DNA of 64,000 nt, from assembly GCF_001426375.1 (NCBI RefSeq), contig NZ_LMEO01000050.1:402100-466099 (forward strand), in the 5' to 3' direction. This document shows, in pieces, positions 35,268-44,807 of the stretch (its first letter is position 1; the number at the start of each line of letters is the position of its first letter). The DNA comes from Paenibacillus sp. Root444D2. GTDB taxonomy: Bacteria > Bacillota > Bacilli > Paenibacillales > NBRC-103111. Below the pieces are notes generated by a model, which was not told where the DNA came from, ran no database searches, and was given only the letters and a program-made list of their open reading frames with translations. The position numbers and the translations under genes were made by a program.

Positions 35268-36713
35268 ATGGAACTAAAACAGGAACCCATCAGTACTTCC
35301 GTTTCCCAAAATCTAGAGAAATTATTGCAATATTTTAGTCAAAATGAATATCTGGTTGTCAGAAACATCACTACAAATGACGGTCAATCGTTAGCGTCTA
35401 TTATTTACTTGAATATCCTTGTTGACGAAAACATCTTAAATCAACAAATCATCCGTAAAATGTCCGAAGATCTTCTTTACTGGAAGGGACCCGTTGATGA
35501 TGCGATTACAGGATCGTTATACTCGTTAGGCGCAGTTAGACTTTTGCCAAATTTAGATGCGGTCGTGAGCATGATTACGGATGCAGGCTTCGTTATATTT
35601 GTTGAAGGTCGTTCAGAATCATACGGAATGATGTTGCCCGGATATGAAACACGCGCGATAGACGAACCAAAGCTTGAAGTCAACGTACGTGGGCCACGTG
35701 AGGGGTTCACCGAAGATTTGCAAATTAATTTGGGGATGGTTTATAGAAGACTGAAGACATCGGATTTGAAATCTAAATCCTATATTATTGGACGACGGAG
35801 TCAAACAAAAGTATCCGTCTTGTATCTCGATACTCAGGTTGATCATACCGTTCTAGAAAAATTGATGAGTAGACTCGATGCTATTGACTTGAATGTTCTA
35901 GGAGATAGCGCCCAAATAGAGGAATGGATTCAAGATAATACGTTCTCACCATTCCCGCAAATTCTAAATACGGAACGCCCCGATCGGATTGTTACCGCCT
36001 TGAACAGAGGGAAAATTGCGATCATCACCGATGGGACTCCGATAGCTTTAATTGCCCCCAGCTCATTTTTTGAAATGATGCATCCCAGCGAGGATCTTTA
36101 CGAAAGGTTTTATTTTGCTAATTTTTTACGCTTAATACGGTTGATCACTCTGTTCACATCCTTGTTTGGGCCTTCTTTATATATCGCCTTAACTACCTTC
36201 CATCTGGAAATGGTCCCTACACCGCTAATGATGGCCTTCCTTTCTGCCAAAGCGGGGATCCCTTTTCCGAGTTTTATCGAAGCTTTCATCATGGAGGTGG
36301 CATTCGAGGTGCTGCGCGAAGCCAGCTTGCGGTTGCCTCGCGCTGTCGGCCAATCTGTCAGTATCGTAGGTGCACTCATCATCGGAGAAGCAGCGGTACA
36401 GTCGGGAATCGTTTCCCGTCCGGTTGTGATTGTAGTTGCCATGACAGGAATTGCTTCCTTTACAATTCCGTCTTTTAGTACAGCCATCGCTTTGCGAATG
36501 TTACGGTTTCCTCTCATGCTTCTTGCAGCTTCTACAGGTGTCTTTGGGCTCTCTTTGGGATTGTTCGCAATCCTTTTGCATCTATGTTCCTTACGGTTCT
36601 GTGGAGTACCGTTCTTAGAACCGGTCGATTCTGAAAGCTTAAGAAATACATTTAAGAAATTCATCCTCCTTCCGGCCCGATATCGAAGTTCCTCATCGTA
36701 TAAGAGGAAATAA
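35268..36713 (+). CDS. Spore germination receptor subunit A (GerAA family, 481 aa)
   Basis: An N-terminal soluble region of about 270 residues is followed by the membrane domain typical of GerAA/GerKA proteins, with motifs NRGKIAIITDGTPIALIAPSSFFEMMHPSEDLYERFYFANFLRLIR, ALTTFHLEMVPTPL, AKAGIPFPSFIEAFIMEVAFEVLREASLRLPRAVGQSVSIVGALIIGEAAVQSGIVS. The protein sits in the spore inner membrane and forms the germinant receptor with subunits B and C. GAGGGG precedes the ATG. It opens an operon with order A, C, small D-type, B. Confidence 0.95.
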   Translation: MELKQEPISTSVSQNLEKLLQYFSQNEYLVVRNITTNDGQSLASIIYLNILVDENILNQQIIRKMSEDLLYWKGPVDDAITGSLYSLGAVRLLPNLDAVVSMITDAGFVIFVEGRSESYGMMLPGYETRAIDEPKLEVNVRGPREGFTEDLQINLGMVYRRLKTSDLKSKSYIIGRRSQTKVSVLYLDTQVDHTVLEKLMSRLDAIDLNVLGDSAQIEEWIQDNTFSPFPQILNTERPDRIVTALNRGKIAIITDGTPIALIAPSSFFEMMHPSEDLYERFYFANFLRLIRLITLFTSLFGPSLYIALTTFHLEMVPTPLMMAFLSAKAGIPFPSFIEAFIMEVAFEVLREASLRLPRAVGQSVSIVGALIIGEAAVQSGIVSRPVVIVVAMTGIASFTIPSFSTAIALRMLRFPLMLLAASTGVFGLSLGLFAILLHLCSLRFCGVPFLEPVDSESLRNTFKKFILLPARYRSSSSYKRK

Positions 36714-36768
36714 GATTATAAGGCAAAGGTGAAGGGGAAATTTATTTTTGGAATTGAAGGCGAGGGGT

Positions 36769-37926
36769 ATGAAGAACGTTAAATGGTTTCTGGCTATGTG
36801 TTCAATCTTGTCACTATTAGTGGGCTGTTCACCTGATAATAAGGAAATCAGCGATATTGATTTAGTTATGGCAACTGGTATTGATTATGACAAGGAAAGC
36901 AATAAATATGTAATTACTATTTATTGTGTTTTACCCACATCGACAAGTACGGAGAAAACAGGTAAACAGTCGGAGTTGGTTGATAGTGCAGTTGGAGATT
37001 CGATAATGGACGCTGCAAGAAATATGCGTAACCGTGTAGGTAAATCCTTGGTATGGCAGCATAATAAATTCTTTATTATAGGTGAAGCTGCAGCACGTCA
37101 TTCCCTCTATGATATCGTAGATTTCCTAACAAGGAACCGTCAAATCCGCATAACAGGTCACCTACTTGTTAGTGAGGGGAAAGCGGAGGATTTACTGAAA
37201 AGAAAATCCAATATTAGCGAACTAACTTCGAATGTGCTGCTAGGGATCGTCCGAAATGAAAAAGAGTGGGGCAAGAGCTACAGTCTAATGATACATAAAG
37301 TGGCCGACCGCTACAGTAATCCATACAGGGGCTTTGTTTTAGGCAAAATAATGACGTCACCAAAGACTGTTTCCTCTCCATCATCGCTGCTTTTAAATGG
37401 CGGAGCTGTTATTAACAAAGGGAAATTCGTTGACTGGCTGGATGGAAATGATGTGCGGGTTGTCCATTGGTTATCTGAGAAAAGTAAATGGAAAAACTAT
37501 GAATTTACAGAATCATTGGAATTCAAATCCACGAAAGTGTCCTATTTTCTTCGAATCTCAAAAAGAGAAATTCACAGCGATTACGTCAATGGCAAACCAA
37601 AATTAGATGTCCAGTTGAATTTCAAAGCGACTTTGGGTGAAATGAATCAATATCTTGCACTGAGCGATCCGGTTATATTGGCTCAATTGGAACAAGTTAC
37701 CTCCAAGCATTTGGAGAAAATCATTCATGATAGCTTAAAACATTTTCAACAAGATCTGAAAGTAGACCTACTTGGGGTTTCTGAATATTTCATCCAGCAT
37801 CATCCAAAGGAATGGAAAAAGCTAAAAAAGGATTGGGATCATGTATATCCGACAATGTCAATTCCTGTTCATGTCAATGTAGAAATTGAAAAACTGGGCA
37901 TGTCCCAAATCATAGGTGGCCGATAA
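36769..37926 (+). CDS. Spore germination receptor lipoprotein subunit C (Ger(x)C family, 385 aa)
   Basis: The start MKNVKWFLAMCSILSLLVGCS is a lipoprotein signal with lipobox LVGC. Family motifs follow: EISDIDLVMATGIDYDKESNKYVITIY, SVGDSIMDAARNMRNRVGKSLVWQHNKFFIIGE, and the C-terminal domain that packs with subunit A. The ATG at 36769, eight bases after GAAGG, is preferred to an in-frame TTG at 36748. It is the lipid-anchored C subunit of the receptor. Confidence 0.93.
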   Translation: MKNVKWFLAMCSILSLLVGCSPDNKEISDIDLVMATGIDYDKESNKYVITIYCVLPTSTSTEKTGKQSELVDSAVGDSIMDAARNMRNRVGKSLVWQHNKFFIIGEAAARHSLYDIVDFLTRNRQIRITGHLLVSEGKAEDLLKRKSNISELTSNVLLGIVRNEKEWGKSYSLMIHKVADRYSNPYRGFVLGKIMTSPKTVSSPSSLLLNGGAVINKGKFVDWLDGNDVRVVHWLSEKSKWKNYEFTESLEFKSTKVSYFLRISKREIHSDYVNGKPKLDVQLNFKATLGEMNQYLALSDPVILAQLEQVTSKHLEKIIHDSLKHFQQDLKVDLLGVSEYFIQHHPKEWKKLKKDWDHVYPTMSIPVHVNVEIEKLGMSQIIGGR

Positions 37927-38172
37927 ATGCTTCTTAATAACTCGCTCTGCTTAATAGCTATTTGTTTGGGGCTGAAAGGATCTATTCGCTTATGGAAACA
38001 ACAGACTAAAACAGATGCTATAGTTCTCCTGTTCTATTATCTCGTTATAATCGTCTATTTGAATCCCTTCATGGGTTTTTCAAAGCTTACCTTGGAGTCC
38101 TTAAACAAGATTATTTATGGTCCTGTCTCCGATTACATGATAGACCTATTAAAAGTACGAGTGGAGGAATGA
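37927..38172 (+). CDS. Small two-helix membrane protein of the germination operon (81 aa, D-type candidate)
   Basis: The start codon follows the subunit C stop directly, and the stop overlaps the next frame. The protein has two hydrophobic segments, residues 3-18 and 30-48, and a short basic/acidic tail. Small proteins of this size with two membrane segments are known in some Bacillus germinant receptor operons as D subunits that modulate germination. Assignment rests on size, topology and place in the operon, not on a sequence motif. Confidence 0.7.
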   Translation: MLLNNSLCLIAICLGLKGSIRLWKQQTKTDAIVLLFYYLVIIVYLNPFMGFSKLTLESLNKIIYGPVSDYMIDLLKVRVEE

Positions 38173-38174
38173 AG

Positions 38175-39287
38175 ATGACCGATTCTGAAAAAATCAATCA
38201 TGGTCAATTGGGATTTCTCTGTTTTAGTTTTTTGTCTGGATTCTCAACCTTGTTTTTAATTGAGGCCAAGCTGGTCAAGCAGGATGTCTGGATTTCAAAT
38301 CTTCTAGCTATTGTTTTTTCAATAGGAATATTATGGCTTCTATCCTATGTTCAATCGCAGCATCCTCAATTAAGTATGACGGAAGCTTGCGAAAAATTGT
38401 TGGGAAAATGGCTTGCCAAACTCGTACTTGTCATCTATCTTATCTATTTCCTTGATACAGGTGTGTTGGCTTATCGCGCAATATCTTGGTTCTATACGAC
38501 GGCTATCCTTCCACACACCACCCCTAACTTTTTAATTTTACTCATTGTGTTGGTTAGTTCCTATTCCGTTTATTTAGGTTTAGGTACTTTAGTACGCACG
38601 GTTCAATTTATCCTACCGTTTTTCATTCTGTCCATCTGCATCGTCAGTTTGTTTATTCTGCGTGAAGTGGAAATTAATCCTTTCCTGCCCATGTTTCAAA
38701 GCAAATTATCCACAATCATTTACGGTGGGATGCTGTCTTTCGGTTTTCCATTTGGAAAATGCGTTGTCTTCGGTTTTCTTCTATCACGGGTAAAAAATAC
38801 AAAAAAAACGTTCTCAAGTTTAACAACTGCAGTAGTTTTATCAGGTATTTATTTGTTACTGGCAAGTTATTTAACATTCGGTGCGCTTGGCATACATTTA
38901 ACCAAATTGTCGGCGTTTCCCTATTTCACTTCCATACAATTAGTTAAATTCGGAGAATATATGGAAAGGATAGAAATTCTTATCATCGCAATTTGGACCA
39001 TTTTCACTTTATTTGAACTTATTGTGCTTCACTACGTTTTTTTACTCGTGATCAAACAAATTTTCAAGATCAAAGAGACGAAACCTTTTATTTTACCTAC
39101 TGGACTATTGTTCTATGTTTTGGCTCAGATTAGTTATACAAAGATGATGGATTTGGGAGCCTATGACTTTGAAATTCTTCCCTTCTCCTCACTAATCCCA
39201 ACCTTAATCATACCTGTCCTTTTAGCTATTATAACTTGGGTAAGAACGCGGCAGGGTGCCGTGCAAGATCAAATGAGCCGAATATAG
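38175..39287 (+). CDS. Spore germination receptor subunit B (GerAB family, 370 aa)
   Basis: About ten membrane segments and the GerAB/amino-acid-permease-like pattern (LGFLCFSFLSGFSTLFLIEAKL, SMTEACEKLLGKWLAKLVLVIYLIYFLD, EINPFLPMFQSKLSTIIYGGMLSFGFPFGKCVVF) identify subunit B, the germinant-binding component. GGAGG favours the ATG at 38175; an ATG two codons earlier overlaps the previous stop. It is the last gene of the operon. The germinant cannot be read from sequence. Confidence 0.93.
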   Translation: MTDSEKINHGQLGFLCFSFLSGFSTLFLIEAKLVKQDVWISNLLAIVFSIGILWLLSYVQSQHPQLSMTEACEKLLGKWLAKLVLVIYLIYFLDTGVLAYRAISWFYTTAILPHTTPNFLILLIVLVSSYSVYLGLGTLVRTVQFILPFFILSICIVSLFILREVEINPFLPMFQSKLSTIIYGGMLSFGFPFGKCVVFGFLLSRVKNTKKTFSSLTTAVVLSGIYLLLASYLTFGALGIHLTKLSAFPYFTSIQLVKFGEYMERIEILIIAIWTIFTLFELIVLHYVFLLVIKQIFKIKETKPFILPTGLLFYVLAQISYTKMMDLGAYDFEILPFSSLIPTLIIPVLLAIITWVRTRQGAVQDQMSRI

Positions 39288-39450
39288 TACAGCAGATGGT
39301 CAAAATCATGCAAGTGGCAACTTATACATGGTTTTATCAAATAAACAATGAGATGGATAGTCAAAATTAACTTCAATGATCTATATCTTGTGATGCTGAT
39401 CTACAGCAAAATCGATGCGGATATCCTCCTCTATTCACATTTGTATCTCT

Positions 39451-40211
39451 GTCTGTAACGATGTATTCATTCTTACAAACGAGTAAAAAGCAGTTTTATA
39501 CGCTGAGCAAAGCTGTAATGATGTTTATCATCGTTGCAGATGCGAGGGGATGTGAAATCGTGTCTCTAACGATGTTTTTCATTCTTACAAACGAGTAAAA
39601 TTGCAATTTGATACGCTGAGCGAAGCTGTAATGATGTTTTACATTCTTACAAACGAGTAAAAAGCAGTTTTATACGTTGAGCAAAGGCTGTAATGATGTT
39701 TTTCATCGTTACAGATGCGAGGGGATGTGAAATCGTGTCTGTAACGATGTTTTACATTATTACAAACGAGTAAAAAGCAGTTTTATACGCTGAGCAAAGC
39801 TGTAATGATGTTTTTCATCGTTACAGCTGCGAGGGGATGTGAAATCGTGTCTCTAACGATGTTTTACATTCTTACAAACGAGTAAAAAGCCGTTTTATAC
39901 GCTGAGCAAAGGCTGTAATGATGTTTTTCATCGTTACAGATGCGAGGGGATGTGAAATCGTGTCTCTAACGATGTTTTACATTCTTACAAACGAGTAAAA
40001 AACAGTTTTATACGCTGAGCAAAGCTGTAATGATGTTTTTCATCGTTACAGATGCGCGGGGATGTGAAATCGTGTCTCTAACGATGTTTTTCATTCTTAC
40101 AAACGAATAAAAAGCAGTTTTATACGCTGAGCAAAGCTGTAATGATGTTTTTCATCGTTACAGGCGCGAGGGAGAAGTGAAATCGTGTCTCTAACGATGT
40201 TTTACATTCTT
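39451..40211. repeat. Array of ~112-bp tandem units built from hairpins
   Basis: The word CGCTGAGC (once CGTTGAGC) recurs at 39501, 39614, 39675, 39788, 39900, 40013 and 40125, giving steps of 113, 61, 113, 112, 113 and 112. Each unit holds two related palindromic words: GTAATGATG-TTTTT-CATCGTTAC and CTAACGATG-TTTTA-CATTCTTAC. Fourteen such words were counted. The first word of each unit folds into a strong hairpin. No protein frame longer than 60 codons is present. The preceding bases 39288-39450 hold nothing recognisable. Confidence 0.85.
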
Positions 40212-40254
40212 CTATATTTTCTACACAAAAAGGATCTCCCAACTTCAAATTAAA

Positions 40255-40291
40255 ATGAGCCTTCGCTAGCACACAACTAGCGAGGACTCAT
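40255..40291 (-). terminator. Terminator after the sarcosine-oxidase-like gene
   Basis: ATGAGCCTTCGCTAG (40255-40269) pairs with CTAGCGAGGACTCAT (40277-40291) with two mismatches; TTTTAATTT follows on the minus strand. It closes the long histidine-utilisation gene series. Confidence 0.8.
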
Positions 40292-40295
40292 CCTT

Positions 40296-41429
40296 TCATT
40301 TGAAGCGATTCATTGAAAATAACGAAATGTCATACTCACTTTTGCCTGTCGTAATAAGTTGGGATAAGATTTCGCCGACTACACTACTGAATTTAAACCC
40401 ATGTCCGGAAAATCCAGCGGCAAAGACAATATGCGGATACTCTGGATGTGCATCAATAATGAAATTTTCATCGGGAGTGAGGGTGTATGTACAGGTTTTA
40501 CCCATGCGCAGTTCCGTATTGGCAAGAGGCATAAACCGGCTTAAAAACATTCGTAAGTCTTCTTCATCCTCCTGAAGTGCCCCAAACTCGGGAATGGCTT
40601 CATCCGGATGGATCCGAAGTCCCCCATCATGACGTCCTACCTTAAGACCAGCTCCCCCCATGCTGGGAAAACCGTAATAATGTCCCAAGGAGGTTTCAAA
40701 CGTAAACGCAGGAAAGCGTTTCTCCCCGAATAAAAAGTCATCTGCTTCAAACCAGGCAAACGTCTTTCTTTTCGTAACAAGCGGTGGATGGATATTCATA
40801 AGAGGAAGCAGCTTAGAAGACCATGCCCCCGCTGTAACGATTAGAGCGCGTCCCTTATAACTTTCGTCGGCTGTTTGGACCGTCACCCCGTCAGAATCGA
40901 TAGACAACTCTTGGACGGATGAATTCGTTAAAATGGTAACTTGATGACGTTCCAACAGTTCCCGATAAGCACGAATACATTCCTCGCTTTTAAGCACGCC
41001 TGAATTCGATTCGAAGCAGCCCACGTAGCCCTCTGGAAGCGAAATTCCAGGCCATAATGTATGGATTTTACTGGAATCCACGGTTTGCAGCGGAAGTGAA
41101 TAGGCTTCGGAGCTAGAAACAACTTGTTGGATAAAGGTTGAATCACGAGTACCTACATTCAGCACCCCGGTTTGGTAGAACAGTTTTCTTCCCGACTCTC
41201 GCTCCAGATCGAACCAAAGCTTTTGTGCTCTGAGGGCTAACGGGACATAGCTCGTCCCTTCTCCATAGGCATGCCTGATGATACGGGTATCGCCATGATG
41301 TGCCCCGCGATCGTGCGGAGGGTTAAATGAATCCAGCAGTAAAACGCTCTTCCCTTCAAGGGTCAAATAATAGCCTGCAGCCATCCCCATCGAACCGGCA
41401 CCAACAATAATTACGTCATAGTTCATCAT
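40296..41429 (-). CDS. Sarcosine oxidase / N-methyl-amino-acid oxidase-like flavoprotein (377 aa)
   Basis: The N-terminus MNYDVIIVGAGSMGMAAGYYL is an FAD-binding fold, with GDTRIIRHAYGEG characteristic of monomeric sarcosine oxidase and SolA. Near the C-terminus MGKTCTYTLTPDENFIIDAHP contains the Cys that carries covalent FAD in the family, and AAGFSGHGFKFSSVVGEIL is conserved. These enzymes oxidise secondary or tertiary N-methyl amines with oxygen. It closes a hut gene series, which suggests that an N-methylated compound is handled there; the substrate is not known. The ATG at 41429 (or 41426) is used because GGAGG lies 11 bases before. Confidence 0.88.
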   Translation of the reverse strand: MMNYDVIIVGAGSMGMAAGYYLTLEGKSVLLLDSFNPPHDRGAHHGDTRIIRHAYGEGTSYVPLALRAQKLWFDLERESGRKLFYQTGVLNVGTRDSTFIQQVVSSSEAYSLPLQTVDSSKIHTLWPGISLPEGYVGCFESNSGVLKSEECIRAYRELLERHQVTILTNSSVQELSIDSDGVTVQTADESYKGRALIVTAGAWSSKLLPLMNIHPPLVTKRKTFAWFEADDFLFGEKRFPAFTFETSLGHYYGFPSMGGAGLKVGRHDGGLRIHPDEAIPEFGALQEDEEDLRMFLSRFMPLANTELRMGKTCTYTLTPDENFIIDAHPEYPHIVFAAGFSGHGFKFSSVVGEILSQLITTGKSEYDISLFSMNRFK

Positions 41430-41455
41430 TCCATCAATTCCCTCCAAATAAAGGT

Positions 41456-42079
41456 TCAACTCACAATACGGGCTCGAATGACATATGCTGCAGATTCATT
41501 GCCAGAATGGCTTATTTTTATATTCACTTTGTCCAATGAAGCTCTCCATGATAGTACGCAGAAGTCGCCCTTCTCTATCCATAGAGACTGATCTTCATTT
41601 ATACTAAATCTAACTCGGCCCTCGGTACAATAAAAAGCTTCTGTCACTAGTGTAAATTCCACATCATTCTTGTGACAATCGATCTCCTGAGAAGTTCCTT
41701 CTTTGATCCATAAAGCTTCTAATTCTCCCCGGCATCCCGCCGCTGTGATGAGATTGAAGTCCGTTACCTTCCCCATACTCCGGGTGACCCATCCACCGCT
41801 GAAGCTCTCCTGCTCGTAAGGCTTTAATCCCACTTGATGTAATCCCTCATATTCTAGAATCACCTCTCCTTCAATAACCATTAGCTTTCTCCAAAAATCA
41901 GGAAGGCAGGTAAACAAAGAATGCTCATCTTGAATGCTGGCCGTGCTGATTCTCCATAAAAAATTCCGTTGATTATACTCCGCGTTTTCAGGATATATGG
42001 CTAGCTGCGTTGTCGTTCCACCTGACCAAGCGGACGTTATTTGCATATTCTTTTTAACGACTTTGATCGAATAAGACAT
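41456..42079 (-). CDS. hutD: HutD-family protein (207 aa)
   Basis: The N-terminal motif TSAWSGGTTTQLAIYPENAEYNQRNFLWRISTASI and the following FTCLPDFWRKLMVIEGEV match the HutD family (DUF886), a double-cupin protein found in many histidine-utilisation clusters and thought to limit over-expression of hut genes rather than catalyse a step. AAGGAG before the ATG at 42079 sets the start; the frame runs 20 codons further upstream. It lies between malic enzyme and the flavoprotein oxidase. Confidence 0.88.
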   Translation of the reverse strand: MSYSIKVVKKNMQITSAWSGGTTTQLAIYPENAEYNQRNFLWRISTASIQDEHSLFTCLPDFWRKLMVIEGEVILEYEGLHQVGLKPYEQESFSGGWVTRSMGKVTDFNLITAAGCRGELEALWIKEGTSQEIDCHKNDVEFTLVTEAFYCTEGRVRFSINEDQSLWIEKGDFCVLSWRASLDKVNIKISHSGNESAAYVIRARIVS

Positions 42080-42171
42080 ATAGGCATCTCCTTGAAAATA
42101 TTCCATAAGCGAATGAAAAAAAGGACCCGGAAATGCCAAGTCCCACCTACTAATCTGAACTATGCCTACTC

Positions 42172-43449
42172 TTACTTTATCATGTCAGCGTACCAAGAAA
42201 AATACGATCCTACCGCGTCGTTTTTGCGGATCAGCTTCTTTGTTCTATCCTTAACCTCTTCCGCATTGATGTATAAACGTGCGTACCCCGTATCCATGGC
42301 TGCTTGAGCAACGGCAGCCGCCACATTCGGAGCAATCATTGGATCAAATGGATTCGGAATCACATACTCCCGATTTAACTTATGGGCTGGAACCAAACCG
42401 GCAATGGCATAAACAGCGGCTAGTTTCATGGCCTCATTAATCTCTCTAGCACGCACATCTAATACGCCGCGAAAAATGCCCGGAAACGCCAATACATTGT
42501 TGATCTGGTTGGGAAAATCGGAGCGTCCCGTGCCAACGATCGCAGCTCCAGCAGCTTTCGCTTCTTCCGGCATAATCTCCGGAACTGGATTCGCCAAGGC
42601 AAATATAATAGAATCACGGTTCATGGAGCTGACCATCTCTTTCGTAAGTGCCCCCGCAGCAGAAACTCCAATGAAAACATCGGCTCCTCTCACTGCATCG
42701 GTGAGCTTACCTGTTAGATGATCTTTATTCGTCATCCGTGCTATTTCCAGCTTGAACGGATTCATGCCTTCTTGTCTTTCTTCATGGATAATACCCTTCG
42801 TATCGCAAACGATGATATCCTTAGCACCCATATGGCCCAGAAGCTTCATGGCCGCTATGCCAGCTGCGCCTGCCCCGTTAATAACCACACGAATTTGGTC
42901 CATCGTTTTGTCGACTAATTGGAGAGCATTGATTAATCCGGCCGCAATGACAATAGCTGTACCATGCTGGTCATCATGGAAAACAGGAATAGCACATTCC
43001 TTTTTCAACCTCTCTTCAATTTCAAAACAATCCGGTGCAGCGATGTCTTCTAAATTAATACCGCCGAACGAAGGAGAAAGCTGTTTGACCGTTTCAATCA
43101 CTTTCTCCTTTTCCAACGCATCTAAACAGATCGGAATCGCATCGACACCGGCAAATACTTTGAAAAGCAAAGCCTTTCCCTCCATCACCGGCATAGCCGC
43201 ATGAGGACCGATATTTCCCAAACCGAGCACAGCCGTTCCATTGGTAACGACGGCAACCAGGTTTCCTTTCATCGTATAATCGTATACTTTATCTTCTTCC
43301 ATACAAATGTCTTTACAAGGCTCTGCAACTCCCGGGGAGTAGGCAAGGCTCAAATCACGGACAGTGCCTACCGGAACCTTGGCAATAACCTCAAGCTTTC
43401 CGGCATACTTTTTATGCATGTGAAGTGCATCTTCACGTAAATTGTTCAT
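42172..43449 (-). CDS. NAD(P)-dependent malic enzyme (425 aa)
   Basis: The short bacterial malic-enzyme layout is clear: YSPGVAEPCKDI, NGTAVLGLGNIGP, the catalytic region MEGKALLFKVFAGVDAIPICLD, FHDDQHGTAIVIAAGL (metal ligands), and the dinucleotide fold VVINGAGAAGIAAMKLL. It resembles the YtsJ/MalS group and converts malate to pyruvate and CO2. Located just after glutamate dehydrogenase at the end of the hut series, it may return glutamate-derived carbon via oxoglutarate and malate to pyruvate (inference). Confidence 0.93.
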   Translation of the reverse strand: MNNLREDALHMHKKYAGKLEVIAKVPVGTVRDLSLAYSPGVAEPCKDICMEEDKVYDYTMKGNLVAVVTNGTAVLGLGNIGPHAAMPVMEGKALLFKVFAGVDAIPICLDALEKEKVIETVKQLSPSFGGINLEDIAAPDCFEIEERLKKECAIPVFHDDQHGTAIVIAAGLINALQLVDKTMDQIRVVINGAGAAGIAAMKLLGHMGAKDIIVCDTKGIIHEERQEGMNPFKLEIARMTNKDHLTGKLTDAVRGADVFIGVSAAGALTKEMVSSMNRDSIIFALANPVPEIMPEEAKAAGAAIVGTGRSDFPNQINNVLAFPGIFRGVLDVRAREINEAMKLAAVYAIAGLVPAHKLNREYVIPNPFDPMIAPNVAAAVAQAAMDTGYARLYINAEEVKDRTKKLIRKNDAVGSYFSWYADMIK

Positions 43450-43488
43450 GATTCATCACCTTCCAAGGCATTTTGATCAGAGCATTGA

Positions 43489-44769
43489 TTAAATCCATCC
43501 GCGCCATTTTATCGCTTCCACCATTCGCTTTAAACCAACGATGTAGGCTGCCAATCTCATATCTACTTGCTTCTGCAAGGATAATTGATAGACGTTGTAA
43601 AAAGATTTTTTCAATATTTGTTGAAGCTTTTCATTCACTTCTTCTTCATTCCAATAATATCCCTGATTGTTTTGGACCCATTCAAAGTAAGATACGATTA
43701 CCCCGCCTGAGCTAGCAAGCACGTCTGGAACGATCAGAACACCTTTATTTGTCAAAATTTCAGTAGCCTTCAACGTTGTCGGTCCGTTGGCCGCTTCTAC
43801 CAAAATCTTCGCCTTAATATCGGAGGCATTGTCTTCGGTGATCTGGTTTTCAATCGCAGCTGGAACTAAAATATCACAATCTTGGATTAACAGCTCTTGG
43901 TTCGAGATGGCATTCGGGAACAAATTCGTCACCGTTCCGAAAGAATCACGCCGATCTAATAAATACTGCACGTCCAAGCCTTCAGGATCGTAGAGAGCCC
44001 CTTGAGCATCCGAAATGCCTACCACTTTGGCACCAGCCTCATGAAGGAACTGAGCAAGAAAGCTGCCTGCATTGCCAAAGCCTTGGATTATGACTCGTGC
44101 GCCCTCAATCGGAATCCCTGCGACATGAGCCGCTTCTCTTAGCAATAGCACCACGCCCATGGCAGTTGACGATTCTCTTCCAATCGATCCGCCTAAGACG
44201 AGCGGCTTGCCGGTAATAAAACCTGGCGAATCGAATTCCCGAATCCGGCTGTATTCATCCATCATCCACGCCATGATTTGTGAATTCGTGAACACGTCCG
44301 GCGCCGGAATATCCTTGGTCGGCCCGACCAGCTGGCTAATTGCCCGCACGTAACCACGGCTTAACCGTTCCAGCTCGCCGAAGGACAGCGTGCGCGGATC
44401 GCATTGGATTCCGCCTTTGCCTCCGCCGTACGGAAGATCGGCAATGCCGCATTTAATGGTCATCCACATGGAAAGAGCCTTCACTTCATCTTCGGTGACC
44501 CCGGGATGGAAGCGAATTCCGCCCTTGGTCGGTCCGACCGCATCATTATGCTGCGCACGATACCCTGTAAACACTTTCACAGAACCGTCGTCCATTTTCA
44601 CAGGAATGCGTACAGTTAGCAACCGAAGTGGTTCCTTTAACAATTCGTATAAGGATTCTGCGCATCCCATTTTGTCGAGAGCAGCTTGGATAACAAGCTG
44701 CGTTCTGCTCAAAACATTCAAGCTTTCCGCCTGCATAGGCTTCTCTTTTACTTCCGTCGGAGCTTCCAT
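43489..44769 (-). CDS. Glutamate dehydrogenase, RocG/GudB type (426 aa)
   Basis: The sequence contains TGYRAQHNDAVGPTKGGIRFHPGVTEDEVKALSMWMTIKCG, the catalytic GGGKGGIQCDP with its Lys, PAPDVFTN, and a Rossmann motif GFGNAGSFLAQFL. Length is normal for the hexameric bacterial enzyme. It oxidises glutamate, the end product of histidine breakdown, to 2-oxoglutarate and ammonium. AAGGGGG precedes the ATG. The gene follows hutI, 38 bases away, suggesting co-transcription. Confidence 0.95.
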   Translation of the reverse strand: MEAPTEVKEKPMQAESLNVLSRTQLVIQAALDKMGCAESLYELLKEPLRLLTVRIPVKMDDGSVKVFTGYRAQHNDAVGPTKGGIRFHPGVTEDEVKALSMWMTIKCGIADLPYGGGKGGIQCDPRTLSFGELERLSRGYVRAISQLVGPTKDIPAPDVFTNSQIMAWMMDEYSRIREFDSPGFITGKPLVLGGSIGRESSTAMGVVLLLREAAHVAGIPIEGARVIIQGFGNAGSFLAQFLHEAGAKVVGISDAQGALYDPEGLDVQYLLDRRDSFGTVTNLFPNAISNQELLIQDCDILVPAAIENQITEDNASDIKAKILVEAANGPTTLKATEILTNKGVLIVPDVLASSGGVIVSYFEWVQNNQGYYWNEEEVNEKLQQILKKSFYNVYQLSLQKQVDMRLAAYIVGLKRMVEAIKWRGWI

Positions 44770-44807
44770 GATGATCCCCCTTGAGTCTTCATACAGATTG
44801 TAACCCT

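Noticed and set aside
37927..38172. Chance frame rather than a gene
   Set aside because: Its start abuts the preceding stop, its end overlaps the subunit B region with a GGAGG, and it encodes two clear membrane helices.
39451..40211. CRISPR array
   Set aside because: The units are about 112 bp and nearly identical throughout; there is no short repeat alternating with unique spacers, and no cas genes are near.
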